53,320 nt of DNA from an archaeon (GCA_021827865.1 JAKAUC010000008.1:1-53320), one strand, 5' to 3'. Counted from the stretch's first letter, positions 1-9,400 are shown. The notes: generated from the sequence alone by a model not told the origin. Made by a program: numbers and translations.

Positions 1-352
<352 letters not shown>

Positions 353-544
353 CGATTATCGAGGAGTACGACCACGCATTTCTGCGAGGTGTAAAGCACA
401 ACCCACGTTAGATCTAACCGGAGTCAGATCTCCATCTCTGTACGCGCATCTGGAGGTCGTGCGTTTCACCGCGTCAGGGCTCGGCCCTTGTGCTCGAGGC
501 AGACGCCGCCAATTAATGCGCAGAAACGTCCGCGGTCTAAGGTT
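353..544 (-). other. 16S leader region with a perfect palindrome
   Basis: No coding signal is visible between the 16S 5' end and its promoter. GTTAGATCTAAC at 407-418 is a perfect 12-base palindrome, and GATCT/AGATC arms at 411-430 form an overlapping inverted repeat. These could belong to the processing stem of the pre-16S RNA, whose partner would lie outside the window. Confidence 0.45.
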
Positions 545-557
545 CGTATATATGCAT
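545..557 (-). promoter_or_regulatory. TATA box of the rRNA operon (candidate)
   Basis: On the minus strand the sequence reads GCATATATACG, a strong archaeal TATA element with a purine-rich BRE-like stretch upstream. Initiation about 25 bases downstream would fall near 523 and give a leader of about 170 bases before the 16S gene. A weaker TATA-like CATTAATTGG lies near 510-518. Confidence 0.6.
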
Positions 558-658
558 TCCCGTGTGAAAACGCCATGGAGAGGGCAAAGGCCGCCGTCTG
601 CGCGGCGGGGGATTGTCAGCCGGCGTGCAAGGGTAGGGGGTCACCGCGCGGGGGAGGG

Positions 659-877
659 TTAGGCCCCTTCTGGCTTGCTCGCGCCAGGGTTCTCTAGGGC
701 CTCCAGTTTCTTCTCCAGGGCCCGGATGCGGTCCTGGTCCCGCCAGATGAACCACCCGGCGATGGGGACGAAGAAGATGACTATCAGGGCGGAGTAGCCG
801 ATGGCCAACACTGCTATGAGGGCGAGGAAGAGCAGCCGTGTGATGGTGCCTCCCCTAAAGGCGGACTTCTTGCTCAA
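659..877 (-). CDS. small two-segment membrane protein
   Basis: This 72-residue protein is not a family I recognise. A short basic N-terminus (MSKKSAFRGG) is followed by about 33 hydrophobic residues, LLFLALIAVLAIGYSALIVIFFVPIAGWF in character and long enough for one or two membrane passes. A charged, helix-forming tail (DRIRALEKKLEALE) and a flexible end follow. The shape suggests a small integral membrane protein with a cytoplasmic coiled-coil tail. It lies just upstream of the rRNA promoter and points the same way. It is real on composition and start codon, but its function is unknown. Confidence 0.6.
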   Translation of the reverse strand: MSKKSAFRGGTITRLLFLALIAVLAIGYSALIVIFFVPIAGWFIWRDQDRIRALEKKLEALENPGASKPEGA

Positions 878-1096
878 GGGCCCCCTCTTCCGCCGCCTTC
901 TGATAGGTGTTTGCGGCCGGCGGAAAGCGCCACGGCGTCGTGGGACCCTGCGTATCGGGCGGCGGACTGTCGCCCGGGGCCCGGAGAGGTCGGGACGCTC
1001 GCTCTCGGAAGTGGGCCCCGCGGTGCTTCGCCGTGGATCGAAAGGGCGCGCCTCGGCGAAGGCATCCCCTGACAGCCAAGCCTGACACCCGGCGGT
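878..1096. other. non-coding gap with a strong hairpin
   Basis: No convincing gene is seen. GGGGCCC at 976-982 pairs with GGGCCCC at 1013-1019, and inside it GAGAG (984-988) pairs with CTCTC (1002-1006). The result is a long GC-rich hairpin on either strand. It could be part of an untranslated RNA or simply a transcript end. Confidence 0.35.
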
Positions 1097-1624
1097 TCAG
1101 AGCCCGTAGACGTCGCGATGCAGCCATGGGACCAGGGCCGTGACCACGCACTGCTCGGTGAGGTCTGCCCTCGTCATCCTCCCGCCGGTGAGGAAGTGTA
1201 TCAGACCCCCCTTGTCCCCCACCTCGTCGACGCCGCTGACCTTCTCGGCCCAGCGTTCGAGCTCCTCCCCTTCGGCGAAGAGGCGCTCCATGGCCTCGCG
1301 GGGGAGGGAGTAGCCGGAGGAGTGGCCGAGGGATACCCTGCCTGAGCCGTCGGCGACCGCGGCGACCTGGTTGTCGAAGTAGACGTCCCCTATGGTGAAT
1401 ATGCCTGCCTCGACACCCACGCCGAAGTCTCCCCCGGCCTGGGAGAGGGCGAATCTGGCCCTGGCAGTGGCGCCTGCTGTCATCTCGTCGAGCCCTCTGG
1501 GCTGGGCCTTGGCCACCGCGGCGGAGTCGACGGGGCGGACCTCGACCCCGGGGAAGAACATGTCGAAGGCCCTCCTGACCCCTTCGACCTTGGCCGGGTT
1601 CCTGGAGCCCAGGGCGACTATCAC
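1097..1624 (-). CDS. inosine/xanthosine triphosphatase (YjjX/DUF84 family)
   Basis: This enzyme removes non-canonical ITP and XTP from the nucleotide pool, hydrolysing them and so protecting DNA and RNA. At 175 residues it matches the family length. It opens with the nucleotide-binding motif IVALGSRNPAKVEGVRRAF and has the family's internal blocks GVEAGIF, GHSSGYSLP and GDKGGLIHFLTGGRMTR. The last block carries the conserved Gly, Lys and Arg of the substrate pocket. It stands alone, with about 360 bases between it and korB upstream. The start ATG at 1624 is followed at once by the motif, so it is well supported. Confidence 0.88.
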   Translation of the reverse strand: MIVALGSRNPAKVEGVRRAFDMFFPGVEVRPVDSAAVAKAQPRGLDEMTAGATARARFALSQAGGDFGVGVEAGIFTIGDVYFDNQVAAVADGSGRVSLGHSSGYSLPREAMERLFAEGEELERWAEKVSGVDEVGDKGGLIHFLTGGRMTRADLTEQCVVTALVPWLHRDVYGL

Positions 1625-1719
1625 GGGCAGGGGGAGCGGGCCAGGGGTATTAACCTGAGGCCCGACGGTCTCGAGTTCGGCCGTCGTAGCCCGCCAGACG
1701 CAGGCCGAGCCCGAATCGG

Positions 1720-1962
1720 CTAGGCGCCGTCATTGAAGCTCGAATCAGTGATTGTGCCGCCGCTCTGGTCGTAGAAGGCGACCAGGCAAACCCCTCGGCG
1801 AGATCGAAGGAGGGCGAGGTAGTCCGCAGCAGCCGTCGGGGCCCTGTGGAGGCCCAGCACGGTCCCCCTGCAGTGCATGCCCTCGGAGGGGGAGGAGACG
1901 CACCGGCCGCCGATGTTCAGGAATCCTTCAGGGGTCCATCGGAGGGAGAAGGGGGCGTCCCG
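1720..1962 (-). pseudogene. possible short or degraded coding segment downstream of korB
   Basis: An 80-codon open stretch on the minus strand runs from a stop at 1963-1965 to a stop at 1720-1722. The translation looks protein-like (RDAPFSLRWTPEGFLNIGG near the start, GVCLVAFYDQSGGTITDS near the end). It has no start codon at its beginning; the first ATG, at 1876-1878, would give 52 residues. It may be the remnant of a longer gene or a small unannotated protein. I do not recognise the family, and the rest of the 1625-1982 gap shows nothing. Confidence 0.25.
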
Positions 1963-1982
1963 CTATGCGCCGGAGCCGGGGT

Positions 1983-2948
1983 CTAGACCTTGAGGTCGTC
2001 GAGGAGCCTGCTAATGTTGGCCAGTGGGGCCCCGTCGGGGAGCGCGATCTCCTGGGCCGCGGGCGGGTTGGTCTTGTAGGAAGGGCTGTGGCCGGCGAGG
2101 CGGTCCCCGTAGGTGGAGACGAACTCGTTCTGGTAGAAGACTCCGAGGGGGGTCCGGTCACCGAACTCGAACGACTTCAGCATGGCCTGCTGGACCTTCC
2201 TCTCGACTTCGGCTGGGTCGTCGCTGTGGACAACGCCGTCGTACCCGGCCTCCTCCATCTTGTAGGTCCTGGGGAGTTGCTTCCCTGCGGCGTCGAGGTT
2301 CCCTTCGCCCGCCCAGTACTCCTTGCTCTGGATGTCGTTGTAGGTCGGGCAGGGCTGCAGGACGTCGAGGAAGGCGTACCCCTTGTGGCGGATGCCTTTG
2401 ATGATCAGGTCCTTCAGGTGGCGGACGTCGTAGGAGTAGCCCCTGGCGACCCAGGTGTACCCCGAGGCCATGGCGAGCATGATGGGGTTGATGCTCTGGT
2501 TGATGTTGGGTGAGGGGAGGGACTTCGTCTTCTTGCCCAGCCCCAGGGTCGGCGCGGCCTGGCCCTTGGTGAGGCCGTAGACTTCGTTGTCGTGGATGAT
2601 GTAGAGCATGTCGAGGTTGCGCCTGCCGGAATTGACGAAGTGGCCGGCGCCGATGCCCATGCCGTCGCCGTCGCCGCCTTCGACTATCACTTCCATGTTA
2701 GGGTTGGCGAGCTTGATGCCGGTGGCGAATGGGATCGCCCTGCCGTGGAGGGTATGGACCCCGTAGGTCTTGATGAAGTGGGGGACCTTGGAGGAGCACC
2801 CGACGCCTGAGACGACCACGGTGTTGGACGGGTCGACGTTCATCTCAGCCAGGGCCATCTGGACCGCGTTGAGGATGCCGAAGTCGCCGCAGCCGGGGCA
2901 CCAGTCGTTGTGCGCCGATGTCTTTAGGTCTGATAGCTTAAGCGCCAT
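1983..2948 (-). CDS. korB: 2-oxoacid:ferredoxin oxidoreductase, beta subunit
   Basis: This is the thiamine-diphosphate and Fe-S subunit of a 2-oxoacid (2-oxoglutarate or pyruvate type) ferredoxin oxidoreductase. The enzyme decarboxylates 2-oxoacids to acyl-CoA while reducing ferredoxin. The 321-residue protein has [11 protein letters not shown] near residues 14-24, the later GVGCSSK and LQPCPTYN cysteines (together the four-cysteine cluster pattern), and the TPP/Mg motif [21 protein letters not shown]. Its start overlaps the 3' end of korA by 11 bases, so the two are co-translated. Substrate specificity (pyruvate, 2-oxoglutarate or broad) cannot be decided from motifs. Confidence 0.92.
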   Translation of the reverse strand: MALKLSDLKTSAHNDWCPGCGDFGILNAVQMALAEMNVDPSNTVVVSGVGCSSKVPHFIKTYGVHTLHGRAIPFATGIKLANPNMEVIVEGGDGDGMGIGAGHFVNSGRRNLDMLYIIHDNEVYGLTKGQAAPTLGLGKKTKSLPSPNINQSINPIMLAMASGYTWVARGYSYDVRHLKDLIIKGIRHKGYAFLDVLQPCPTYNDIQSKEYWAGEGNLDAAGKQLPRTYKMEEAGYDGVVHSDDPAEVERKVQQAMLKSFEFGDRTPLGVFYQNEFVSTYGDRLAGHSPSYKTNPPAAQEIALPDGAPLANISRLLDDLKV

Positions 2949-4908
2949 GTTTCAACACCAGTTTCTTGGGGGCATTCCCCTCATATATCATCTTGAGGGC
3001 GCCGTAGATCTCCTCGGACGACATCGGCCGGCCGTTGTATTTCACGACCAGCTGCTCTATGGGGATGCAGGTCCGTTCGCGGACCACGCCTATCAACTGA
3101 GCTGAGTAGTTCATTTCGATGCCGACGATCCTCTTGGCCTTGGAGAGGAGTCTGGCCACGTACTCTGTCGGGAACGGGTTGACGAGCCTGACCTGGATGA
3201 AGTTGACGGTGATGCCATCCTGCTTCAGCCACTCCATGGCGTCGAGTATGGCGCCCTTGGTAGAGCCCCAGCTGACCACGGTGATGTCGGCGTCTTCGGG
3301 ACCGAAGAAGTTGACCCTCTCGGAGATGGGGATCTCTCTGTCCGCGAGGTCGAGCTTACCCATCCTCTTCTCCATCATGTAGTCGCGGTTGACCGGGTCC
3401 TCGCTGATGTGGCCGAGCTCGTCGTGCTCGTCCCCGGTGTACCAGTTGACGCCCCCCTTGGTCCCCAGCGGCGCCCTCGGTGAGACTCCGGTGGGGGTGT
3501 GCTGGAAGCGCTTGAACTCGCCGTTGACGGCCGTAGTAATCTCATTGAGGAACGCGCCCCTGTCGATCTTCACCTTTGTGGGGTCGAGGGCGGACATCGT
3601 GGAGTCTGAGTTGGCCAGGGCCTTGTCCACTATGTGGATGAGTGGGGTCTGGTACTTCTCAGAGTAGTTGAACGCCCTGACGGTGTCGTAGAAGGCCTCC
3701 TCCAGGTCGCCGCTGGCGAGGACGAAACGTGGGAACTCCCCGTGTCCGGCGTGGAGGGCGAACCTGAGGTCCCCCTGCTCGTGGCGCGTGGGGAGCCCCG
3801 TGCTGGGGCCGCCTCTTGAGTACAGAGTGACGACGACTGGGACCTCGTTCATCCCTGCATAGCCGAGCCCCTCTGCCATCAGAGAGAAACCGGGGCCGGA
3901 AGTGGATGTCGAGGAACGGACGCCCGCCAGGCCTCCGCCTATGGCCATGGTTACCGCTGCTATCTCGTCTTCGGATTGGACTACGGCTATGCTCCCTTTC
4001 TTCATCGCCGCGACCTCGGACGCCTGTGGGTCACCCTGGGCGGCTCCGTCGAGCTGTATCTCGGAGTGTGCTTCGAGGTACTCGCTCTCGTCGCTGGCGG
4101 GGGTGATGGGATAATAGGTCTGGAGCCTGCACCCGGCGAGCTCCTTGGCCATGGCTACCATGGTGTTCCCCCTTACGAAGAGCTTCACGTCGGTGGACTT
4201 CATCGGGGAGAGCCTGTAGGAGAAGCTCCCGGCGTACTTCTGTCCTACGTGGTCGTAGGCTGCGCCGACCGCGTCGGCGTTCATCTCCGCGACCTTGGGC
4301 TTGGATCTGAAGTGGTTCCTGACCGAGGCCTTCACGACCTCCTCGTCGTAGCCCAGCAGGGCGAAGGAGGCTGCGACGGCGACCACGTTGAGCATCCTCT
4401 GGAGTGCGCTCAGGGACGTCTCGCCGTGCTTGGCCCCTACGTCCTTGAGAATCGTGTTGTAGGGGATTGGATAGATGTGGGCTCCGCGCCTGCGGGCGAG
4501 CTCGACTATGCCCTTGACATCGGCAGACAGGCCCGCCTTCGAGAGCTCTGCGTTGAGGGCCGCCCTGACGTTGGCCTCGACGGTGGGGATCTGGTCCAGG
4601 CGCTTGGGGTCCTGGTCCGGGTCGTAGATTATCGCTCCCTCGCTCCTGACTTCGAGGGCATGCCTGAAGATCGTCTCTTCCTCGAAGGTGGCGAGCATGT
4701 CCACGGTGTCCACGTGAGAACGGATGGTCCCCTTGGACACGCGCACCTGGAAGTAGCTGTGCTCCCCCTTGATGTTAGAGTAATACTCCCTCTTCCCGAA
4801 GACGTGCAGCCCCCCCGAGGCCGCGGCTCGGGCGAAGATGGTCGCAGAAGTGTCCACTCCGCTCCCCTGCACCCCGCCGATCATCCACGAGAAGTCGTCG
4901 CGCTTCAA
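2938..4908 (-). CDS. korA: 2-oxoacid:ferredoxin oxidoreductase, fused gamma-alpha subunit
   Basis: At 656 residues this is the fused form. The gamma domain lies at roughly residues 8-200 ([15 protein letters not shown], then [20 protein letters not shown]). The alpha domain, from about 240 to the end, carries the substrate motif [14 protein letters not shown] at 266-279 and [21 protein letters not shown]. This is the two-subunit architecture of archaeal enzymes such as that of Sulfolobus. The gene is first in the korAB operon and divergent from the AbrB-PhoU gene, with an 81-base spacer holding a palindrome. Start ATG 4908 is supported by the conserved N-terminal fold. Confidence 0.93.
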   Translation of the reverse strand: MKRDDFSWMIGGVQGSGVDTSATIFARAAASGGLHVFGKREYYSNIKGEHSYFQVRVSKGTIRSHVDTVDMLATFEEETIFRHALEVRSEGAIIYDPDQDPKRLDQIPTVEANVRAALNAELSKAGLSADVKGIVELARRRGAHIYPIPYNTILKDVGAKHGETSLSALQRMLNVVAVAASFALLGYDEEVVKASVRNHFRSKPKVAEMNADAVGAAYDHVGQKYAGSFSYRLSPMKSTDVKLFVRGNTMVAMAKELAGCRLQTYYPITPASDESEYLEAHSEIQLDGAAQGDPQASEVAAMKKGSIAVVQSEDEIAAVTMAIGGGLAGVRSSTSTSGPGFSLMAEGLGYAGMNEVPVVVTLYSRGGPSTGLPTRHEQGDLRFALHAGHGEFPRFVLASGDLEEAFYDTVRAFNYSEKYQTPLIHIVDKALANSDSTMSALDPTKVKIDRGAFLNEITTAVNGEFKRFQHTPTGVSPRAPLGTKGGVNWYTGDEHDELGHISEDPVNRDYMMEKRMGKLDLADREIPISERVNFFGPEDADITVVSWGSTKGAILDAMEWLKQDGITVNFIQVRLVNPFPTEYVARLLSKAKRIVGIEMNYSAQLIGVVRERTCIPIEQLVVKYNGRPMSSEEIYGALKMIYEGNAPKKLVLKHGA

Positions 4909-4950
4909 TCGGTAATCTCCCTAATCTATGAGGCCGGGCGGGTTGTTTAA

Positions 4951-4976
4951 GAGTATACTATATTAGGTATATACTC
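4951..4976. promoter_or_regulatory. palindromic operator candidate in the korA/PhoU-like divergent promoter
   Basis: GAGTATA at 4951-4957 is mirrored by TATACTC at 4970-4976, a 26-base inverted repeat centred at 4963.5. It lies in the 81-base spacer between the two divergent starts (4908 minus, 4990 plus). The core is AT-rich and contains TATA-like elements in both orientations. A protein bound here could affect both genes. The neighbouring gene product has an AbrB-type DNA-binding domain, a family that often regulates its own promoter. Confidence 0.5.
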
Positions 4977-4989
4977 GTAAGGAGCACGC

Positions 4990-6024
4990 ATGGACGAAGT
5001 GCGCAGGGTGCAGCAGGTGGGGAAGTTCACGCTGACCGTGTCAATCCCCCGGGATTATGCGAAGCGGATGGGCCTTTCGGCGAAGGACACGCTGTTGGTG
5101 AGGGAAGACGTGGACGGGACCCTGCGCCTCATCCCTACGACCAGGGCTAGGGAGGCGGCCAAGGCGACGCTGAAGGCGGACCAGGCGGGGAGCAAAGAGA
5201 TGCTGACCATGCTCGTGGTCGGAGCCTACGCCATGGGATACGACACCATCGAAGTGTCGGGGAAGGAGCCTCTCGACCACGCGACGGTGGACCAGGTGCT
5301 GAGGACCATCAAGCGGCTGAGGGGGATGGAGGTCGTGGAGTCCGATGAGAGGCGCATAGTCGCCCAGAGCTTCATGGACCCCACAAAATTCCCGGTGGAC
5401 TCCCTGGTCAAGAGGCTGCAGATATTGGTGTCGAGGAGCCTGGAGCACGTGATGAGTTCCCTGGAGCTCAGGCAGACCGCAGGCCTGAACGAAGTGTCGC
5501 GCATCCAGGAGGAGATTGACGAGCTCTACTGGCTGATACTTAGGCAGCTACTGGTGGCGCTGAGCAGGAGGGAGTTGGCATCGGAGATCGGCATAGAGTC
5601 GCCGCTCCACGCGTCCGGGAACAGGGTATCGGCCAAGACGCTTGATGAGATTGGTGGGATCATTCAGGACGCGGCGGAGGAGCTGGTCAGGCTCAGAAAG
5701 GTAAGGGCGAAGAGGGACCCCAAGGTCACGGCGAGCATGCAGAGGCTTGCGGCAAAGACCAGGGAGGCGTTCAACACCACCGTGGAGAGCCTGCTGGCCC
5801 CCGACATCATGCTCATCGGGAGGTCGCTGGCCCTGGTGGAGGAGACGATGCAGCTGGAGAAGCAGATCATGGACGAGATACTCTCCACGGCCGGGTCAGG
5901 CTACAGCAGGGTCCTGGTGTCGTACTTCGGACAGCTGGCGAGGTACTGCAATATCATAATCGAGATATCCTCGCACCGGCTCCTGAGGAAGACGAGCAGG
6001 GTCGTCACGGTCCAAGAGCGATAG
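4990..6024 (+). CDS. AbrB-domain/PhoU-like regulator
   Basis: This 344-residue protein has two parts. Residues 1-50 (QQVGKFTLTVSIPRDYAKRM, then LREDVDGTLRLIPT-type strands) form a SpoVT/AbrB swapped-hairpin DNA-binding domain. The rest is helical, with two PhoU-like bundles and recurring E/D-rich helices. Archaeal proteins of this architecture are annotated as phosphate-uptake regulators. No phosphate transporter lies nearby, so the real signal may differ. The start ATG 4990 follows a GGAG ribosome-binding motif at 4981-4984. It is divergent from korAB, and a palindrome lies between them. The stop codon directly abuts the tRNA-Leu promoter. Confidence 0.85.
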   Translation: MDEVRRVQQVGKFTLTVSIPRDYAKRMGLSAKDTLLVREDVDGTLRLIPTTRAREAAKATLKADQAGSKEMLTMLVVGAYAMGYDTIEVSGKEPLDHATVDQVLRTIKRLRGMEVVESDERRIVAQSFMDPTKFPVDSLVKRLQILVSRSLEHVMSSLELRQTAGLNEVSRIQEEIDELYWLILRQLLVALSRRELASEIGIESPLHASGNRVSAKTLDEIGGIIQDAAEELVRLRKVRAKRDPKVTASMQRLAAKTREAFNTTVESLLAPDIMLIGRSLALVEETMQLEKQIMDEILSTAGSGYSRVLVSYFGQLARYCNIIIEISSHRLLRKTSRVVTVQER

Positions 6025-6025
6025 A

Positions 6026-6035
6026 CTCTATATCT
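6026..6035 (+). promoter_or_regulatory. TATA box of tRNA-Leu
   Basis: CTCTATATCT begins two bases after the upstream gene's stop codon (6022-6024). Its centre is about 27 bases before the mature tRNA 5' end, the normal archaeal spacing. Confidence 0.6.
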
Positions 6036-6057
6036 GAACTTGGAGAGCGCATCCCGC

Positions 6058-6166
6058 GCGGGGGTAACGAAGCCTGGTCAACCGTGCGGGACTCAAGATC
6101 CGGCCTAGCTTCGGATGGGGCATCCCGTCCCTTAGGGGTTCGTGGGTTCGAATCCCACCCCCCGCA
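6058..6166 (+). tRNA. tRNA-Leu(CAA) with a 24-base intron
   Basis: Acceptor GCGGGGG (6058-6064) pairs with CCCCCGC (6159-6165), and the discriminator is A. Anticodon stem CGGGA (6087-6091) pairs with TCCCG (6123-6127), with loop CTCAAG/A and anticodon CAA at 6094-6096. The long variable arm (6128-6141) marks a class II tRNA, and the T-arm is GTGGG-TTCGAAT-CCCAC. The intron is 6098-6121 at the canonical 37/38 position. It forms a full bulge-helix-bulge: exon CTCA pairs with intron TGGG, the bulges are AG|A and GC|A, and intron TCCG pairs with CGGA. Confidence 0.93.
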
Positions 6167-6304
6167 CTGAACCTAAAGTTCAAGTCGACGTGTTCGTCCT
6201 TTCGCAGGGCCCTGTCCCATCCGCGTTTGATGACGTATTGAAGAGGACCTTGGAGCGGTCAGGTTCAAAATGTGGGTTTCGAAGGTTGTTCCGATGCGGT
6301 AATT

Positions 6305-7591
6305 CTACCATGCGGCGATGATGTTGGCTTCGACCGGCGACCCCACGCCTGTAGTCGCGTCGTACCCTACAGTTGCGTAGTAGTAGCCGTTGTTCCCGCC
6401 TGTGATGTCATGGATTGCGGTAGAACCTACGAGAGAATAGACTTGTGTGTGCACTGAGGAACCGCTGATGCTGTCGCCCGATGATTTGGCGTCAGCGATG
6501 ATTGCGGACCACTGCGGGGCTCCTGCACTGGTCCCGCCGACCTGAACCCAACCGCTGAATCCTGATGTGTCATACACCCAGTAGCCAGTCAGCACATCAG
6601 CGTTGTAAGCAACATCGGGGACTGCCCTGGTCAAGGGGTAGAAGGAACCCGAAGATGTTGTTACCTTGATGCTTGAAGAGGACTGGTACGTCGGCTCTGA
6701 GAAGCAAGCGCTGACTCCGCCTCCGCTCGCCCCGTACTGGTCGTTCCAGACCACCTCGCTACTCCAGGTGTTGGACGAAGTCAGCGTGAGGGAGGTGCCG
6801 CCCACGGCTAGGACGCTGGGGTCCGAGGCAGGGTAGTTCACAGTCGGAGAGGACGTCCCATCGTTGGCGCCACTGTCGCCAGACGCTGCCACTGGAATCG
6901 CACCCGCTGACACAGCGTTAGCGAAGTATGATGATTCAGAAGTCCAAGTGGAGCAGCTGCTGCCGCTCTCGGCAGCCCCCCAGCTCATCGAAATCACGCT
7001 GGCCCCATTCTGAACTGCGTAGGGGACCGCGTCGTTGACTAGATACTGCAGGCTGGCGCTCGGAGTGACTATCAGAAGTATCTTGGCGGCCGGGGCCATG
7101 GCGTGGGCCCACTCGACGTCCAGCGACGTCTCCAGCCCCCAGTTGCTGTTGCTACCGTGGACCTTGCCGAAGGGTTGGACCACCTGAAGGTTCGCTGGTG
7201 GGAGGCCGAACTGGGAGTCGAAACAGTTGAGATCGCTCGTCAATGTGGAGCTTCCGTAGGCGTCGATGATTGCTATGGTCTCCCCCGCACCGGTCGCAGC
7301 TGTATTGAACCCGTAGGCGGCCTCAATCTGGCTTGGCGTATAGGAAACACCCGTAGGAGCGGGCAAAGTCGTCACGCAGGAGCTGCCCCCTCCATGTCCT
7401 CCACCCCCGGGCTTGCCGTTCGTGTGGGTGATGTATTCGAGGGGGAGTACGGCGTTGGGGAGGCGCAACTCCGAAGAAGACGCCGTCACCACGGGGAGCA
7501 CAGAGAATCCAAGAATGAAAAGCGAAACCATAGCAGCGGCTGCGAGTTGGTTAACCCGGCGGCGGGTGAAGCTGTGAGCTAGGGCTTCCAA
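6305..7591 (-). CDS. secreted sedolisin-type serine peptidase (S53, kumamolisin-like)
   Basis: This is an acid-type serine-carboxyl endopeptidase, probably exported to digest protein outside the cell. The N-terminus has RRR followed by a hydrophobic stretch to about residue 36 (SVLPVVTA), a signal peptide. The catalytic set of S53 is visible: Glu154 and Asp158 in WGLETSLDVEWAHAMAP, oxyanion Asp239 in ASGDSGAND, and Ser355 in GGTSAGAPQWSA. The C-terminal calcium site region is DITGGNNGYYY. At 428 residues it is short: the large N-terminal activation domain of typical S53 precursors is missing, leaving only a Gly-rich linker. Start TTG 7591 directly follows a stop codon; M21 is an alternative. 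A TATA element (CTTAAATATG) lies at 7625-7633. Confidence 0.88.
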   Translation of the reverse strand: MEALAHSFTRRRVNQLAAAAMVSLFILGFSVLPVVTASSSELRLPNAVLPLEYITHTNGKPGGGGHGGGSSCVTTLPAPTGVSYTPSQIEAAYGFNTAATGAGETIAIIDAYGSSTLTSDLNCFDSQFGLPPANLQVVQPFGKVHGSNSNWGLETSLDVEWAHAMAPAAKILLIVTPSASLQYLVNDAVPYAVQNGASVISMSWGAAESGSSCSTWTSESSYFANAVSAGAIPVAASGDSGANDGTSSPTVNYPASDPSVLAVGGTSLTLTSSNTWSSEVVWNDQYGASGGGVSACFSEPTYQSSSSIKVTTSSGSFYPLTRAVPDVAYNADVLTGYWVYDTSGFSGWVQVGGTSAGAPQWSAIIADAKSSGDSISGSSVHTQVYSLVGSTAIHDITGGNNGYYYATVGYDATTGVGSPVEANIIAAW

Positions 7592-7913
7592 TTATATAAT
7601 TGCGAAATTCAATTTACTGATCTCATATTTAAGCGTCGTGTAAGACGGCTTTACGACGCCCAGTGACCATGATGCGTTGCGTACCACAACTACGACTTTA
7701 GAAGAGCACTGATGGTGGTCGGAGAGTCATAACGCTGTCTGCCTTTTCGCACCAAAGTGTTCTTGATTGGGGCCTAGTCTTACAACCCAGGCGAGGTGCA
7801 GGGCTCGAGCCAATCAATTCGGGCGCGTGCTGTGGGCGGCATGCGGCCCACAGACGTGGTTACAAGCTCACATCAACTCGTCAGTCGTCCGGTTTAGATG
7901 AACGACTGACCAA
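7592..7913. other. intergenic region with two hairpins
   Basis: This 322-base gap holds no gene. It contains the promoter of the S53 peptidase and two perfect inverted repeats. CTGTGGGC at 7830-7837 pairs with GCCCACAG at 7846-7853. GTCAGTCGT at 7880-7888 pairs with ACGACTGAC at 7902-7910. The second ends four bases before the pheA stop codon and may mark the end of that transcript. Confidence 0.4.
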
Positions 7914-8762
7914 TCACAAATGGCCGTGCGAATGGGACTGCCCGCTGTCGGCAGGATACGAACCGAGAACCCTGACGAAGTCGGCGCGCGTTCTCAGTGT
8001 CTTAATCGCTCGACTCACCGGGCCGTCGTATGCGGACCCATCCAAGTCGATGTGGAAATAGTACTCCCATGGCGTCTGCTTCGTCGGCCGAGATTCAATC
8101 TTGGTGAGATTGATTCCCTCTCTCGCGAACGGCTCCAAGGCCCTGAAGAGGGACCCAGGCCTGTGCCTTGTAGAGAACACCAATGATGTCTTGTATGCTA
8201 CTTTCGACCTTCTTTTCGCCCTCCTCCCGAGTATGAGAAACCTCGTGTAGTTTGATTTCGAGTCCTCCATGCTTCTCCGCAGCACCTTCATTCCGTACAC
8301 TCTGGCCGAATACTCACTCGCTATCGCGGCGAGCGAAACGTCTGTTGAATCTGCTATGAATTTCACGCTGCCAGCCGTGTCATAGAACTGTTGGGCCTTG
8401 AGCCCGAGCTTTGCTAGGTTGTTTCTACACTGCGCCAGCGCCTGGGGATGTGATAGAACCGTGGCTATCCCCGCGAGGGATGAACCAGGCTTTGAAATCA
8501 GGCAGTGGCGTATCCTGACCTTGATCTCCCCCGTTATCTTCAGTTCGCTTGTGAGAAGCAGGTCGTAGGTCTCGGTTACCCCGCCCTCCAGGGAGTTCTC
8601 CACGGGGACCACTGCCAAGTCAGCCTCGAGCTTCATTACGGAGTCGAAGGCCTCCCTGAGAGATTGGAAGGGGACCGGCCTGGCCCTCGCTCCGAATTTG
8701 CGGACAATCGCCTCCTCGCTAAACGCTCCGTGCTCCCCCTGAAAGCCGACACATAACGCCAT
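7914..8762 (-). CDS. pheA: prephenate dehydratase with ACT domain
   Basis: The enzyme converts prephenate to phenylpyruvate, committing chorismate to phenylalanine. The 282-residue protein has the periplasmic-binding-like catalytic domain at 1-185 (GFQGEHGAFSEEA at the start, the NYTRF motif before residue 180 that carries the catalytic Thr). A C-terminal ACT domain follows (TSLVFSTRHRPGSLFRALEPF, KIESRP), which in this family gives feedback inhibition by phenylalanine. The start ATG is preceded by CAGGAG and a TATA element near 8791-8799. It lies apart from the main aromatic cluster, separated by the padR/chrB insertion. No chorismate mutase is fused to it; that activity sits on the aminotransferase. 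Confidence 0.93.
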   Translation of the reverse strand: MALCVGFQGEHGAFSEEAIVRKFGARARPVPFQSLREAFDSVMKLEADLAVVPVENSLEGGVTETYDLLLTSELKITGEIKVRIRHCLISKPGSSLAGIATVLSHPQALAQCRNNLAKLGLKAQQFYDTAGSVKFIADSTDVSLAAIASEYSARVYGMKVLRRSMEDSKSNYTRFLILGRRAKRRSKVAYKTSLVFSTRHRPGSLFRALEPFAREGINLTKIESRPTKQTPWEYYFHIDLDGSAYDGPVSRAIKTLRTRADFVRVLGSYPADSGQSHSHGHL

Positions 8763-8854
8763 TTGGCTCTCCTGTCGCTCGCCCCAGACTATTATTGCAT
8801 TTCATGTATCCTACGGTAGCGCATGCAGCTACACATTACGCAAGGCGGGCAGAG

Positions 8855-9400
8855 TTACGGACTATCCTTCGGCTGCCATTCTATCTCCATGTGAACTTCT
8901 AGTTTGTGATTCTCCTTTGCATAGAGGAACTTGAACTTCAATGGCTCGACTGGCTTCATCGTTACTGGCTTGTCGACCGGGAGCAGTTCATGCAATTCGA
9001 CTTCTTCCCCTTCGAAAGCGCGACCCAGGTCCGCAAGGATTTTCGACAGTTCCTTCCTGTTGGTTTCGACCTTGTACCGGGCCAGGGACTCGTGCGACTC
9101 CTTGTAGTTCTCGAGGACCTCGGTGACCCTCGTCCAGTAGACCATCGACTGGGCAAGCTCGGCCCTGCCCTTCTCAGTCAGTGCATAGTGCTTCCGGTCC
9201 GGGACCTCTTCCATGAACTCGATCCTGCTGGTGACCAGGCTGTTCTGTTCGAGCTTCTCGAGAGCCGGGTAAATCGTGCCGGTCTTCGGCTTCCAGAATC
9301 CCGAAAAGCGCTTCTCCAGCTCCCTGATAATCTCGTATCCATACATCGGCCTCTCGGAAAGCAGCAGGAGAAGCCAGAGCGAGACGGTTCCGACCTTCAT
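8855..9400 (-). CDS. PadR-family transcriptional regulator
   Basis: This is a winged-helix repressor of the PadR family. The signature is complete: MKVGTVSLWLLLLLSERPMYGYEIIRELE, then WKPKTGTIYPALEKLE, then DRKHYALTEKGRAEL, followed by a helical C-terminal dimer region. I prefer the ATG at 9400 because the domain begins there; an upstream TTG at 9445 would add 15 residues and lies close to the promoter. The gene is divergent from the ChrB-domain gene. A 32-base palindrome over the shared promoter is its probable operator, so it likely represses itself and the chrB-propeller pair. Confidence 0.9.
   Translation of the reverse strand: MKVGTVSLWLLLLLSERPMYGYEIIRELEKRFSGFWKPKTGTIYPALEKLEQNSLVTSRIEFMEEVPDRKHYALTEKGRAELAQSMVYWTRVTEVLENYKESHESLARYKVETNRKELSKILADLGRAFEGEEVELHELLPVDKPVTMKPVEPLKFKFLYAKENHKLEVHMEIEWQPKDSP

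Noticed and set aside
1752-2513. Long plus-strand frame of 253 codons
   Set aside because: It is the antisense shadow of korB, with low-complexity Gly/Arg/Val translation.
3976-4950. 324-codon plus-strand frame
   Set aside because: Antisense shadow of korA in a GC-rich region; no recognisable domain.
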